Part shown: positions 41,485 to 51,873 of the stretch, one piece after another
Layout of the letters: each line of letters opens with the position of its first letter
Numbering within the stretch: the stretch's first letter is position 1
Assembly: GCF_024679245.1 (NCBI RefSeq)
Contig: NC_090188.1
Location: 33,694,124 to 33,758,123, forward strand
Origin: Pseudorasbora parva
Taxonomy: Eukaryota; Chordata; Actinopteri; Cypriniformes; Gobionidae
DNA length: 64,000 nt
Direction of reading: 5' to 3'
Position numbers and translations under genes: made by a program
The notes under the pieces: generated by a model
Told to the model about the DNA's origin: nothing
The model's input: only the letters and a program-made list of their open reading frames with translations
Database searches by the model: none

Positions 41485-42905
41485 GATAACCTTGTTCAGC
41501 TTCCCAAATAACCCGGAATTGAACTGAAGGGGTGTAAAATGTCATAAATAGTTGTAGTTAAATGTTAAAATTACTACTGTATATTTTAGTCACAATGGTG
41601 GGACTGTCATGGTCTAATTGTATCATGGCAACTGCTGGCGGTTTTATGATGGTTGTTAATGTTTCTATGAAAGTACCACAAACATTTTGCTCCGAATATA
41701 TTTTTGACTTAAATGTAAATCTAAAATAATCTTATATAGTCAGCTCAGTTAAGTTAAAGTATTTAATTTTATTCAATTGACTGTAATATACTGTATTTAA
41801 TTGCATCTTTATCACCTAATTTAGAAATGTAAAGTTACCTGACAAAGTGTTTTAGAGTTTACTTGATCCTATGTGTGGGAACATTTGCATGCTACAAAAT
41901 ATCAGATTTACAAATACTGCTCTGACCTTAATAGATTGAAAAATGCAAGTTCTCGGACCGTTTGGCATCAGATTATCATATGTCTGCGTTAATGATGGCT
42001 GCCTTGCTCTTAGCAGCTGCAGAACAGGCAGCCAACCTCTTTCACCGTCTCTATGCAACCGGGGTTATCTGAACATTCATCTGAGGCCTTTGCTGCAGAA
42101 ATTATGCAGGTGGCATCAGAGAAAGAGGAAAGCAATACACACACCTGCTGCTGGCGCATGACACGAATGATGTGAAGAGAACATTCAGGATGTGTGTTCT
42201 GTTCTCATTTTGGTGTGTGGGGGGTTTATTTTCGACGCTAAGGTTGTTTACCCAAGGCAATAAATCATCTCACTATGACAATAAAAGACAGACGTCTAAA
42301 AGGGAATTTCACATGTATTTTGGGGCGTAATCTGTTGAGAAAAACCGACCTCTCGTGCAACGAACAACTGTCATTGGGCAGAACAGTTAACAGTCATAAG
42401 ATTTTTTTGGCGATTGTCTTTAGATGTAATGAAATAATTTATAAATGAATAAATATAACTTCTCATGTCTAGTGTCGACATACCGTCCCAAACTGGTCGC
42501 AAATGGAAACTGGATACGGTACGGTTGCTATAGTTACCTCAGGTTAGCAAGTTTGCTAGCATCTATTTGAGGACAGGTGATAACCCCTCTGGTCAACTTA
42601 TAACCTAACTTTTGTAGCTAATCTATTTGAAACGTTGATAAACACTTAAATGTATATGAAAAAACATGAACTTCACAACAACAACATATTGGCTGTGTTT
42701 TTGGAAATGTGGAAGCTAGGTAAATCACTGCAATTCTTTTGGACTAGCAACAAGTAATTTGGCCCTATTTGCTGTTTTAGAATATGGTGGCAGTTGACCA
42801 GTCTGGCCAATTATTTAGCCGTGTTTCAAATCACAGCGACTGGTTTTTCCAAAATGATTTTGGGGGTACCCTCCATAAGTCGCACCCTAAAAACAAAAAT
42901 CTAGA
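41485..42905. other. Intron 1 start region, unannotated
   Basis: First 1.4 kb of intron 1 downstream of exon 1 (minus strand). No element or exon was recognised. The beginning of a vertebrate first intron is a likely place for regulatory elements, but nothing in the sequence identifies one. Confidence 0.45.
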
Positions 42906-42917
42906 AAAAGACATTAC

Positions 42918-43265
42918 CCAGTCCTCGAAGTGTTTACTGCCGTTATGCAGCAATTCCTCGAACTGAATGGTGCAGTTGGCAACAAAGTCGTCGTAGCCAA
43001 TTGGCGCGTCATGAAACACCGACAGCTCGATCTTCCGGCCGTCGTGCACCTCCGTCGCAAACTCGTCGTGCCAGACGGGACTGTTGGTCTTCTGCTTGGT
43101 CGAGGTCTGACCCACGCGAAAATCATCTACGTTGAGGGCGATGTACGTGTCCAGCAGGAAGGTTTGCGTCTTGGGGCCGACGGCATGTCTCAGAGACCAG
43201 GCTGTGGGCTTCAGGTCCAAAGCCTCGCAGATCTTAATCTTCAGCAGACCGTTAAAAACCACCAT
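42918..43265 (-). CDS. prkce: Protein kinase C epsilon, coding exon 1 (C2 domain)
   Basis: Encodes residues 1-116 of PKC epsilon, a diacylglycerol-activated, calcium-independent serine/threonine kinase. It starts [20 protein letters not shown] and ends HFEDW before donor gtaatgtc, in phase 0. The protein reads almost as vertebrate PKC-epsilon recalled from memory: a novel-type C2 domain that lacks the calcium-binding aspartate set and is used for membrane and RACK targeting. Residues 85-92 (HDAPIGYD, the pseudo-RACK motif) are conserved. Residues 14-21, the RACK-binding segment EAVSLKPT of mammals, read EALDLKPT. The ATG at 43265 has a strong Kozak context (gtggccATGG), and an in-frame TGA lies 13 codons upstream (43302-43304), so the start is secure. 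Exon 2 is at 2645-2708. Whether this is the a or b teleost ohnolog cannot be decided here. Confidence 0.97.
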
Positions 43266-43980
43266 GGCCACTTTCGAGAGATTTAGTAACAATATTCCAC
43301 TTCAGCTGCTAGTTAATTATTCAACCAGTGTTTGTCACGGTCCACTGGTTTGTTTTCGGGATTGTTTCTCCTTAAGAAACAACGGTAAATGTCCTTCGTC
43401 GTCCTCGTGGATCTGCATGCAAAGTGTAGAAGGTCCAGACAGAAACGGAATCTATTGCTATGACCTACGGACAACCTGCATGTGATCGTGAAGCTGTCCA
43501 AACACCCCTGTAGGCAGTCAGCAATGCAAGTTGGAGCGAAAAGGGACAGCTACAGTGTATCAGCACCGATACGACCAGCATTCCACACCTCAAAATATGC
43601 CAGAAATATATGCTGGATCTCCTCAGGGTAAGCCTGTTCCCTCGTCTGGCTGGAGCGCTGCTGGATGTGTCTCCTCCGCGCATTGGGAGGAAAGTTATCC
43701 CCGCAAAGCGTCTTTTGATCCCCCCCAGACAGGAGAACGTTAACGAGTGTTTTCAATTGCTCCGTACTCACTTGCTTCTCCCAAAATCCTTGTTTGTCCG
43801 TCGGTACTCAGTTTCCTGCAGACCTGCCTCTTTTTCTCCTGACTGTGTGTGTCTGAAGGCTGGTCCAGGAAATGCGCAAAACACGTCAGTTAGTGCGCGG
43901 AGAGGGCTGAGTGAGTGCGGCATTGGAGCGGCCCTGCTGGACCCGCTGCTCTCTGGTCAAGCATCATCCACGGGACTGTA
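43266..43980 (-). promoter_or_regulatory. prkce: prkce 5' leader and probable promoter region
   Basis: The region upstream of the start codon is clearly richer in G+C and CpG than its surroundings from about 42920 to 43980, as expected of a CpG-island-like promoter. No TATA box is evident on the minus strand. CCAAT motifs on the minus strand lie at about 43682 and 43923 (read as ATTGG on the plus strand). The transcription start cannot be placed, and an upstream non-coding exon is possible. The several overlapping short ORFs on both strands look like by-products of GC content. Confidence 0.5.
43335..43418 (-). promoter_or_regulatory. Upstream ORF of 27 codons in the prkce leader
   Basis: An ATG at 43418 (minus strand) opens MQIHEDDEGHLPLFLKEKQS and seven more codons before TGA at 43335-43337. 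The stop lies 69 bases before the prkce start codon and the frame does not overlap the CDS. If this stretch is exonic, the uORF would be expected to reduce main-frame translation. Its biological use is inference. Confidence 0.4.
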
Positions 43981-43984
43981 AAGA

Positions 43985-44935
43985 TGAAGCGTGTATGTGA
44001 ATACCAAAAGTGAATAATGCACCCTGCTCAAGTCATGCAATGCAGACGACCTTACAAGACCTGTCTCATTTTTAGACGGACTAATATTTCTGTTAGGCCT
44101 ATTCATATCATTAATGATTTAATTTGAACAGACTGCTGCCCCATTAATGATATAGCCATTTCTAAAATAATGTATTAGTAGTCTTTATGGGTGTTTTCCT
44201 AATTTATGAATTGATGTTTACAATGCATACTGTGACAACACTATATTTAGGCCTATCAGCACTTTGATTTTACTGATGAACAAAATAGTTGAAAATTGAA
44301 AGTCGAGTAAATGTATTGTAACAGGTTGGACTCAAACATGCAATGTTATGACATGATTAAAATATCAATAATATGTATATTAATATATAATATAAACTAT
44401 AAAAAAGCGTGTTTTTTATATCATGTAGGCTACATAACAGTAAAATGTAGCGAACAATACATTTAGTAATACTTGTTCTAAAGACAACTGAGTAGGCTAC
44501 AACTTTGAAGTCGAAAATGTGATAGCCTATACTGAGGTCCACCTTATCGTTATTAGTCAAGTAATGCGCCATCTCGTGGATGGAATTTCCACTACAGCAG
44601 AAGGCATTATGGTACTTTATAATAATATGGATAAAGTATTATGAAGGCATTATAAGTAATGTGTACTGACCACAGTTGCATCGTTCATTTTAATCTTTAA
44701 TTCAGAGTGTCGTTAATAAATGGCGCATATGAAAGCACATAGGCCTAGCCTACACATTTCTTAGCCGTGTTTTACACATGCTTCCCTGTTACTCGTTCTG
44801 TTGTCTCCATAGTGCATAGCATTTTATTTATGAAAACCGTTTTTGCTTCGGGTGATTATAAAATGTGACTGAGGAGCTCTTTCTGTGGTCTTTTCAAAAA
44901 CGTGTAGGCTCATAACGATTAAGATTAAATGGATG
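43985..44935. other. Unannotated stretch upstream of prkce
   Basis: AT-rich, no gene recognised. The minus-strand ORF at 44357-44572 has no domain. Confidence 0.5.
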
Positions 44936-44937
44936 GT

Positions 44938-45190
44938 TCACCCAAATTAAAATTCCTTCATAATTTACCCGAACTCAAGTTGTTCCAAACAATGAATTAC
45001 TTTAATCTGCTCACAAAAGAGGTGAAGAATATACCATGAGCCCCATTAAGGGGGAAAAGGGTAGGCTATGGACGTTAATGGGGCTCATCTGTTTGGCTAC
45101 CGATAATCTTCAAAATATATTCAGTTGTGTTCATCAGAAGAAAGAAATGTATAGAGGTTTGTAACAACTTGAAGGTGAGAAAATAATGGC
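44938..45190. mobile_element. Degenerate GGATGGTTCACCCAAA-family fragment
   Basis: Begins GGATGGTTCACCCAAATT and ends in an 'aggtgagaaaataatggcag' block. A diverged, end-truncated member of the 26069-26466 family. An internal pair ('gagccccattaa' and 'taatggggctc') forms a small palindrome. Confidence 0.6.
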
Positions 45191-45194
45191 AGTA

Positions 45195-46690
45195 TTTTAT
45201 TTTATTTTAACTATCTTAAATAATAATAAAAAATAAGCGATTTTTAAAATCCAGCAGGTGGCAGTGTCCTTACAAGTATTCTGACCGTGCCTGCATCATG
45301 ATGCTTTTTCTTTTAAACTCGAACCATCTTTTCAGGATATTGCTTGATTGATGCGTTAATCCAAGTGGATCATATGGTCATAAATACATCACAATCTCAA
45401 ATCTACAAAATAAATAAAAAGCATAGGCCTTCCTCAGAAAATATTATATTGGTATGTAGGACCAAATCTATAAAATGACCACTTAAAAAACACACCATTA
45501 TTGCAGAATGCTTTAATAATAATAAAATATGTTTATATTTAAACGTTATACCTTATATAAGCTAGCATTGTTTTTGCATCCCTTTGTTTTTGCTCATGAT
45601 TATACCACACGCAATTTGCTCATTTATAGATTTACAGCGACCGAAAAGGCATGCAGTTTTTGCAGAAAAGCTGTCTCAAATATGAGTTATTGTTTTGAAT
45701 GTTGCTCCATGAACACTAACTGAACAAGAAATGCTTTTATCATTTTTTTTTATATTAATGTAACCACCGCTCCTTGTCTTAGGGTCAATGAAGTGCAACA
45801 TTCTGCTGGATAATTCTGAGCGGGTGGATAATACTAAGATCACATCATCAGATAAATGATAAACACATTTTTGCATAACAAATGATTACAAAGTATTTTT
45901 TTAAATACTTAAATTGTAAAACTTTTGAAAACTCCATTTAATGCAATTCATTTTGTACTGTGTCCTTTTGTTTTAAACACAATAATTAGATGAGTGATGT
46001 GTTGGAGGATGAATGCTGATGTTGTTTCGACATCAGGACTTTTCCCTGAGGCTTATTCTCATCCTGCAATGACATTAGTCAAAGATGTTCTAGCTCACAC
46101 TATGGCCTTACACGAGTCTAGCATGTGGTGTGACTCCAAATGATGACATCACCAGTAGGAAGAAAAGAATGCCCCTTTGAGACATTGATAATGCATGGTT
46201 TATGAGTGTGTAGCTCTGTGTTGCAAGAATAGAAGCGACCATTTAGCGCTCTTTGAGGGTCTTACTTCATTCCACCCCCAAAATGTCAGTGTCGATGTTC
46301 ATATACTTAGTGCATTAGAAATCACTGTCGGCAAATGCCAGTAGACATCAGACCTCTGTGGACAATGCTTCTTTGTTTGGACATAAATAGACACATGAGA
46401 GGCCATTCTGAACAAACTTAAACCCCATGACAAGAATCATATGTAACATGGCACATAAAATGTTTGTGCATCAGTCTGGATTTTATTTTTATTTTTTTAA
46501 ATAATAAATAAATAACATAGCATGCCCATATGTGAATCAAAACACATATCTTGTCCAATAAAAACAACAGTGGATACAATGTTGTTGTTTTCCTAAAATA
46601 TCATGTCATGTCATGTAACCTCATGTAAACTCAATTACATAATGTTAAACTGCATATTGTGGTGGAAACATTTAAACATTTTTTTTTTTA
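45195..46690. other. Unannotated intergenic stretch
   Basis: No gene, RNA or paired element ends recognised. Confidence 0.5.
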
Positions 46691-46693
46691 ACA

Positions 46694-47104
46694 GACAGAA
46701 CCAGCAATAACTTTTTGAGCAATCTGATAGCTTGTATGTTTGATTGGACCACACAGGCCAGCCTTCACTCCCCTTGTGCATCAGTGAGCCTTAGTCGCCC
46801 AAGACCCCATCGCCGGTTCACCACTGTTCCTTCCTTGGACCACTTTTAATAGATACTGACCACTACAGACTGGGGGCAGTTTAGGAGATGCTCCGAACCA
46901 GTCGTCTAGCTGTCACAATTCAGCCTTTGTCAAACTCGTTCAAATCCTCAAGGTTTGTTCAATTTTCCTGGTAAACTTTGAGGACAACATGTTCACTTGC
47001 TGCCTAATATGTCCCATCCACTAACAGGTGCCGTCATGAAGAGATAATCAGTGCTATTCACTTTACCTGTCAGTGGTCATATTCTTATGCCTGATCGGTA
47101 TATC
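46694..47104 (-). mobile_element. Truncated Tc1-like transposon, copy 3
   Basis: Reads in the opposite direction to copies 1 and 2. From right to left it has the terminal repeat (ending TATGCCTGATCGGTATAT), leader ('ggacaacatgttcacttgctgccta') and the first third of the transposase gene ('accactgttccttccttggaccacttttaatagatactgaccact'). It is cut off at 46694, so catalytic domain and second terminus are absent. Frame-breaking changes are present. Confidence 0.85.
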
Positions 47105-47159
47105 ACATTTAAAATGTATTAAGCTACTGTAATTATTTTGTGATATTGTCTTTTTTATT

Positions 47160-47364
47160 ACACTGTAAAAAATAAAATAAAAATCAGGTCTCCAATTGAA
47201 AATTTCCAAGTGACTGATCACATCTAAATGTTTCTGTTGGCCGAATTGAATTTCTGTGAATTAAATTGCATTAATTCACAGAATTTCAATTTGGCCAACT
47301 GAAAAATGTAGATGTGATCAGTCACTGGAACATTTTCAATTGGAGACATTTTTTTTTTAGTGTA
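47160..47364. mobile_element. 205-bp hairpin element with CACTGTAAAAAA end
   Basis: Almost the whole element is one inverted repeat. CAATTGAAAATTTCCAAGTG mirrors CACTGGAACATTTTCAATTG, then 'actgatcacatctaaat', 'gttggccgaattgaa' and 'attcacagaattt' pair likewise around a centre near 47270. Ends CACTGTAAAAAA and TTTTTTAGTGT. Non-coding foldback. Confidence 0.85.
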
Positions 47365-47369
47365 TTAGG

Positions 47370-47885
47370 CTATTAATGCTCGAATAACAAACATAAGACC
47401 ATTGCCAAGGGAATACAGATATAAACATAAACACACACAATTAAAATGCATACAAGAAAAAAACAAACAAACAATCCTATTCAAATCATAATTCGCTAGG
47501 ACACATAAAGACAGTTACAAGGAAAGCTTTAATTACATAGAATTTTTTTCAATATTTCTTCATAATATTTAAGGAATCTTAGGTTGTTTTTTATGTATTC
47601 AAGAGATTTAAGAAGTGAGTTTAATTAAATTTCAAAGTGGGTGAGAGATGGAATACCGTTTGCCAATTCTTTCTTATGAATGAACAATTTTCCAAATAGA
47701 ACAAAACAAATAATATAGGCTACTCAAGGGGTCTATTTAATTAATGTGTGATATTGTCAACGTTTCCTTTTAAGAATTAATGACGACATGAATCTATCTC
47801 CTATTGATAAGCAATACACACACGTTGTGCGGTAAAAGGCAACAGATGGCTACTTTGTCTGATTGACTATAATCATTAATCATTC
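47370..47885. other. Unannotated intergenic stretch
   Basis: AT-rich, nothing recognised. Confidence 0.5.
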
Positions 47886-48131
47886 ATCCCTTGGCACTTA
47901 TGCATTATCTCGGATCTCCACGTTTTCAGGGTGGCAACCGAGGCAACGCTCTGTCGAACTGCAATCTCATTGGTTGGCCACCATGCTCGTCACTCCCCCA
48001 TCCGTCGGAAGTGCGTTCTCGTCCCTGCGTCTCCCTACAGTCTCAACCCGCCTGCAAGCTCTCGCTGTCGGCCTCTTCTTCACGTCTTTGCTCGGCTTGT
48101 CAAGTAGAAGTATGGGCTCAGTGGATCGGGG

Positions 48132-48207
48132 ATTGGCCTTGGATTATTCTGCCGTTCCAACCGACCAGAATGACGCGGGATTCAGTTGTTCTCCAGCTTT
48201 ATAAAAG
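48132..48207 (+). promoter_or_regulatory. Candidate RNA polymerase II promoter (inverted CCAAT plus TATA)
   Basis: GATTGGCC (inverted CCAAT box, ATTGG at 48132-48136) lies about 65 bases upstream of TTTATAAAAG (48198-48207), a near-ideal TATA box. A second inverted CCAAT box (CATTGGTTGG) is at 47968-47977. Expected initiation is about 48228-48235. The region 47930-48320 is also GC-richer than its flanks. It is divergent from prkce and 5 kb upstream of its start codon. An LTR of a retrotransposon could look the same. Confidence 0.45.
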
Positions 48208-48227
48208 CCAACCCCGGGAATGAGCAC

Positions 48228-48357
48228 TTCTGCTCCCTCGCTCGTGTTTTATTCGCCAGGGCTGAGTGTATATGGGACAGTAGCGAGTCTAGCAGCTTTA
48301 ACAGCCCTCCTTTGTAGACAAAAGAAGGCTGCGAAGTAATATTCTCAAATAAAAAAG
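48228..48357 (+). other. Candidate non-coding first exon with consensus donor
   Basis: Downstream of the TATA box, about 130 bases run to AAAAAAG|gtaagtac (donor GT at 48358), a full consensus donor. I see no long open frame starting inside, so it would be a 5' untranslated exon. Against this reading, an AATAAA lies ten bases before the donor, the order TATA-AATAAA being also that of an LTR. No product can be named. Confidence 0.35.
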
Positions 48358-48550
48358 GTAAGTACGGCCCCTTTGCGTTATGCATTCTCTGGATTGCAAT
48401 GCGCCATTCTTTGCGTATTTTAACGTGGTTTATTTCTAGCTAACGTTACTTTCATGCGCGATTTAATGTAACGGAACGCGTGTGGTATCACTGCTGATTT
48501 TGCATGATCCCCTCCACGAATGTTACAGTGTTACATTCCAACATCCTCCT

Positions 48551-48676
<126 letters not shown>

Positions 48677-48679
48677 TCC

Positions 48680-49077
48680 GTGCGCGGTCGCGCTCGCTCG
48701 CTTCCTCTCCACGTTGCTCAGCTCATTAACTCGATACCTGGGCATCACTTAAAATACTTTTTGATTCACCAAACTAAGAATGAGTGTTACATAAATTCTT
48801 ACCCGTTGAGTAATATAAAGCACGGAACATTACATACGCACTGAGGGCACTCATTTACAACATTTGTGAATGTTCTCGACCGACGTTTTCACACACAAAA
48901 ACAAAACCTAGTGACGGATCTACTTCAGAGCAGTCAGATGGTTCTGTTTCTTATCATTCTCAGCAGCATCTAGTTTGTAGCTTACTGATATCACTTAGTG
49001 ACCGAGTCCTAGTTATGGGGGTAGTTCTAACGTGTTCATCTTCAAGATGTTTGTTGGAAATGTATAGGACTCTATAT
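48680..49077. other. Unannotated intergenic stretch
   Basis: No gene or repeat recognised. Confidence 0.5.
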
Positions 49078-50271
49078 TTAAAGGGATAGTTAACCCAAAA
49101 ATGAAAATTCTGTGATTAATTGCTTATCCTTAATGTTGTCAAACCCATTAGCTTCGTTCATCTTCAGAACATGAATGAAGATATTGTAATCTGCTCTCTG
49201 ACCCCTCCATAGACAGCTGTTTAATTAACACTTTCAAAGGCCCAGAAAGGTAGGACCAACTTTGTTAAAATAGTCCATGTGATTCCAGTGGCTCAAACTT
49301 GAAGGGTAAGTTCACCCAAAAATGAAAATGTAAGACCTCCGTTCATCTTCAGAACACAGTTTTAAGTATTTTATATTTAGTCAGAGAGCTTTCTGTCCCT
49401 CCATTGAAAATGTATGCATTGTACGGTATACTGTCCATGTCCAGAAGTACCAGAAAGGTAATAAAAAAATCATCAAAGTAGTCCATATTTGACATCAGTG
49501 GGTTATAGTTGGAATTTTTTGGAGCATCGAAAATAGTGTTGACCGATATTTAATTTTTTTTTTTTTTTTTTTTTTTAAATAACCAATACCGATTATTGCA
49601 TGTTTATGTGCCGATAACCAATATGTAGAACCGATATTTGTTTATTGTATTTCTGTTCTTTACAATGGCAGCAACAGCCCTGAACTGAGCTTTTTAAACA
49701 CTATACTTTTTTTGCAATTTCAGTCCCTTACATACAGAACAAAAGACATTTACATCAATAAATAGTCTGAAAGAGATCTTTTTTTTTTTTTTTAAATACA
49801 GTGCAATGTCTTTTTAACGTTAATACTGTTACCTTTTTATCTATAAATTCAGCCATATTAACAACAGGCCAAATACATTTACAAAGTCTAATGTTTTCAA
49901 ATGGAGAACATGAATAAATGAGAGTTAGTCTATCAACTCCCCATAAGCATAAATATAAGCATTCATTTTAAACTACAGTTTTAAAAGGTTTATGTGTTTA
50001 ATAGACTAAAGAGTGAATGCTCTTTGGAATATGCAAACGCAGTCAATCTCATCTAGTAAGATATCAAAATTATTAATAATGTTTGTGTCGGTCTATGAAA
50101 TGCTGATGACAGAGCGCTGTTTTCATCTCTGCGTTTAACTTGCACGTCTCGCGGAGATAATTCATTTTCACTGAGCTGTAATTATATGTTTATTATATAA
50201 ATGTTATATAGCAGACGTTAATATAATTTAAGGAATTTTAAATGAGTCGATCTTGTTTAGATGGTGACTAG

Positions 50272-51873
50272 TAGGGCTGGGATAAACGATTATTTTTTAA
50301 ACGATTAATCTAGCGATTATTTTTTCGATGCATCGATTAATCTAACGATTCATTTTTCCTGTCCGATTCGGTTTCGATTCGATTACCGATTATCTCCCCA
50401 TTAATTGCCTAATAGCAATTTATACATGTTGATTTAATTATCTGAATGAAAAAACTAATCCCTTAACATTGCAATATATGTTTATTGCTCTTAAAATTCC
50501 AAAGTAAGACTATACAAAAGCAATGCATTCAATAAAACCTTGAAAACATAAAGTAGGCTACACACACACACACACACACACACACAAATAAATAAGTATT
50601 AACCTACAACAAAGAAACATATTATACGATTTTTCTATGTATGCAGCTCAGCCTACAGGCTATGCCCATCGATTAAATATCAACAAGTTGGTTAATCAAA
50701 TCCGGGGACACACTGCAAGCGTGAGCGTCTCGGCGGCGTGGCGTGTTCGTTTTTGTTTCGGCTCACATGTTAACAGGTTGGAGTTCGCACACTGACTGTG
50801 ACGCGCGGAAAACGCGTGCATGCTAGAAATAGAAGAGCGCCTATTTTTCACGTGTGTTGGGAGCGTCTCCGGGCAAAATAGAATAGGAAAAGATGTTTAT
50901 ATATCATTTTGACACGAATACATATTATTAAATTACATTTTCATGTTTGAAAGTCTGTAGGTTTACATAAATGCAAATATATAGGCCTAATTGTAATAAT
51001 AAAAAACGTCATTATCGATTTTGAAATATTGCAACTGTCAATACAGAACGACATATTCTGTAGCCTATTTTGCCGTCAATACCATAGATATGTGGCTACT
51101 CCCGACGTTTTCTTTGCTGTATCAGTAGGCTATTTATGTTTAACATTAGGAATAGGGCTTCCCTCCGCATCAATAGCAGCAGCAGCGCCGCGTCAGACAC
51201 GCTTCTAGTGTGCAAAGGCAGAGAAAACGCCACACAGCCCCGTGGCTGACCCGCAACAGAAACACCACGCGCATCCGCGGCATGACAGTGAAAAAAGTTA
51301 CATGTAGAGTGCATTACGGGCGCCAATATTCCGTTTAAAACCGGAATAGTCCTGGGATGAAACTGCTCACTTAGAGGATGGATACCCTCGGTCACATCAG
51401 CGCGATTAGACATTGAACATTTTAAATTTAAAACAGCTTATTATGTAGGTAACGTCAATGCGTCCGATGCTTTCACTTGATGCAAACGTTTGTTTTTGTG
51501 ATTAAAATACATCAAATATTACCAAAACATCTGTCTTCCTGTGTGCAGAAATTTGTTTATGTAGCCGTGACGACAAAACGCGTGCGCGCATGCCTGTGAT
51601 GCTCCGTGCGCACCGCGCGCCAACCCCATAGATTGTGGCCACCCCTCAAGCCTTGCACTTCTGAAAGTCTGAGGAGCCATTCGTGTTGCTACCATAGATA
51701 TACATAATAAATAATATACTTAATTACATAATATACTTTATTATGTATATCTATGGTTGCTACTACTCTCCAGCGCCACCATCTTTATTTTGAGTCTGAC
51801 GAATCGACGCAAAATATGCGCGTATTTTTTGCGTCGACGTCATCGATGACGTCGACGCGTTGTCCCAGCCCTA
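50272..51873. mobile_element. Nest level D: hAT-like element inserted in C
   Basis: Ends TAGGGCTGGGATAAACGATT and CGCGTTGTCCCAGCCCTA are inverted. A perfect 8-bp duplication GTGACTAG flanks it (50264-50271, 51874-51881). There are subterminal arrays of CGATTAATC-like words on the left and GTCGACG words on the right. A GC- and CpG-rich interior from 50700 holds short ORFs (for example 51096-51413, minus) that could be transposase remnants but show no clear motif. It also has a short AC run at 50563-50586. Confidence 0.88.
51693..51755. mobile_element. Nest level E: 63-bp micro-MITE inserted in D
   Basis: The perfect 19-bp inverted ends CATAGATATACATAATAAA and TTTATTATGTATATCTATG enclose 25 bases. 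It is flanked by a perfect 8-bp direct repeat GTTGCTAC (51685-51692, 51756-51763). Structure and duplication size suit a minimal hAT-type MITE. Confidence 0.8.

Noticed and set aside
42914..43286. Overlapping ORFs in other frames across prkce exon 1
   Set aside because: They are shadows of a GC-rich coding exon, with no domain and no splice support.
43266..43292. N-terminal extension of prkce from an in-frame upstream codon
   Set aside because: The upstream codon is TTG, not ATG, and an in-frame TGA lies at 43302-43304. MVVFNG at 43265 has a strong start context and is the known start of PKC epsilon.
47863..48223. Two ORFs of about 110 codons over the candidate promoter
   Set aside because: Neither has a domain, and both run through the CCAAT and TATA motifs. 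More likely by-products of GC-rich non-coding sequence.
51096..51413. 105-codon minus-strand ORF in nest element D
   Set aside because: Considered as a transposase exon, but I could not find a BED finger, DDE or dimerisation motif in it.
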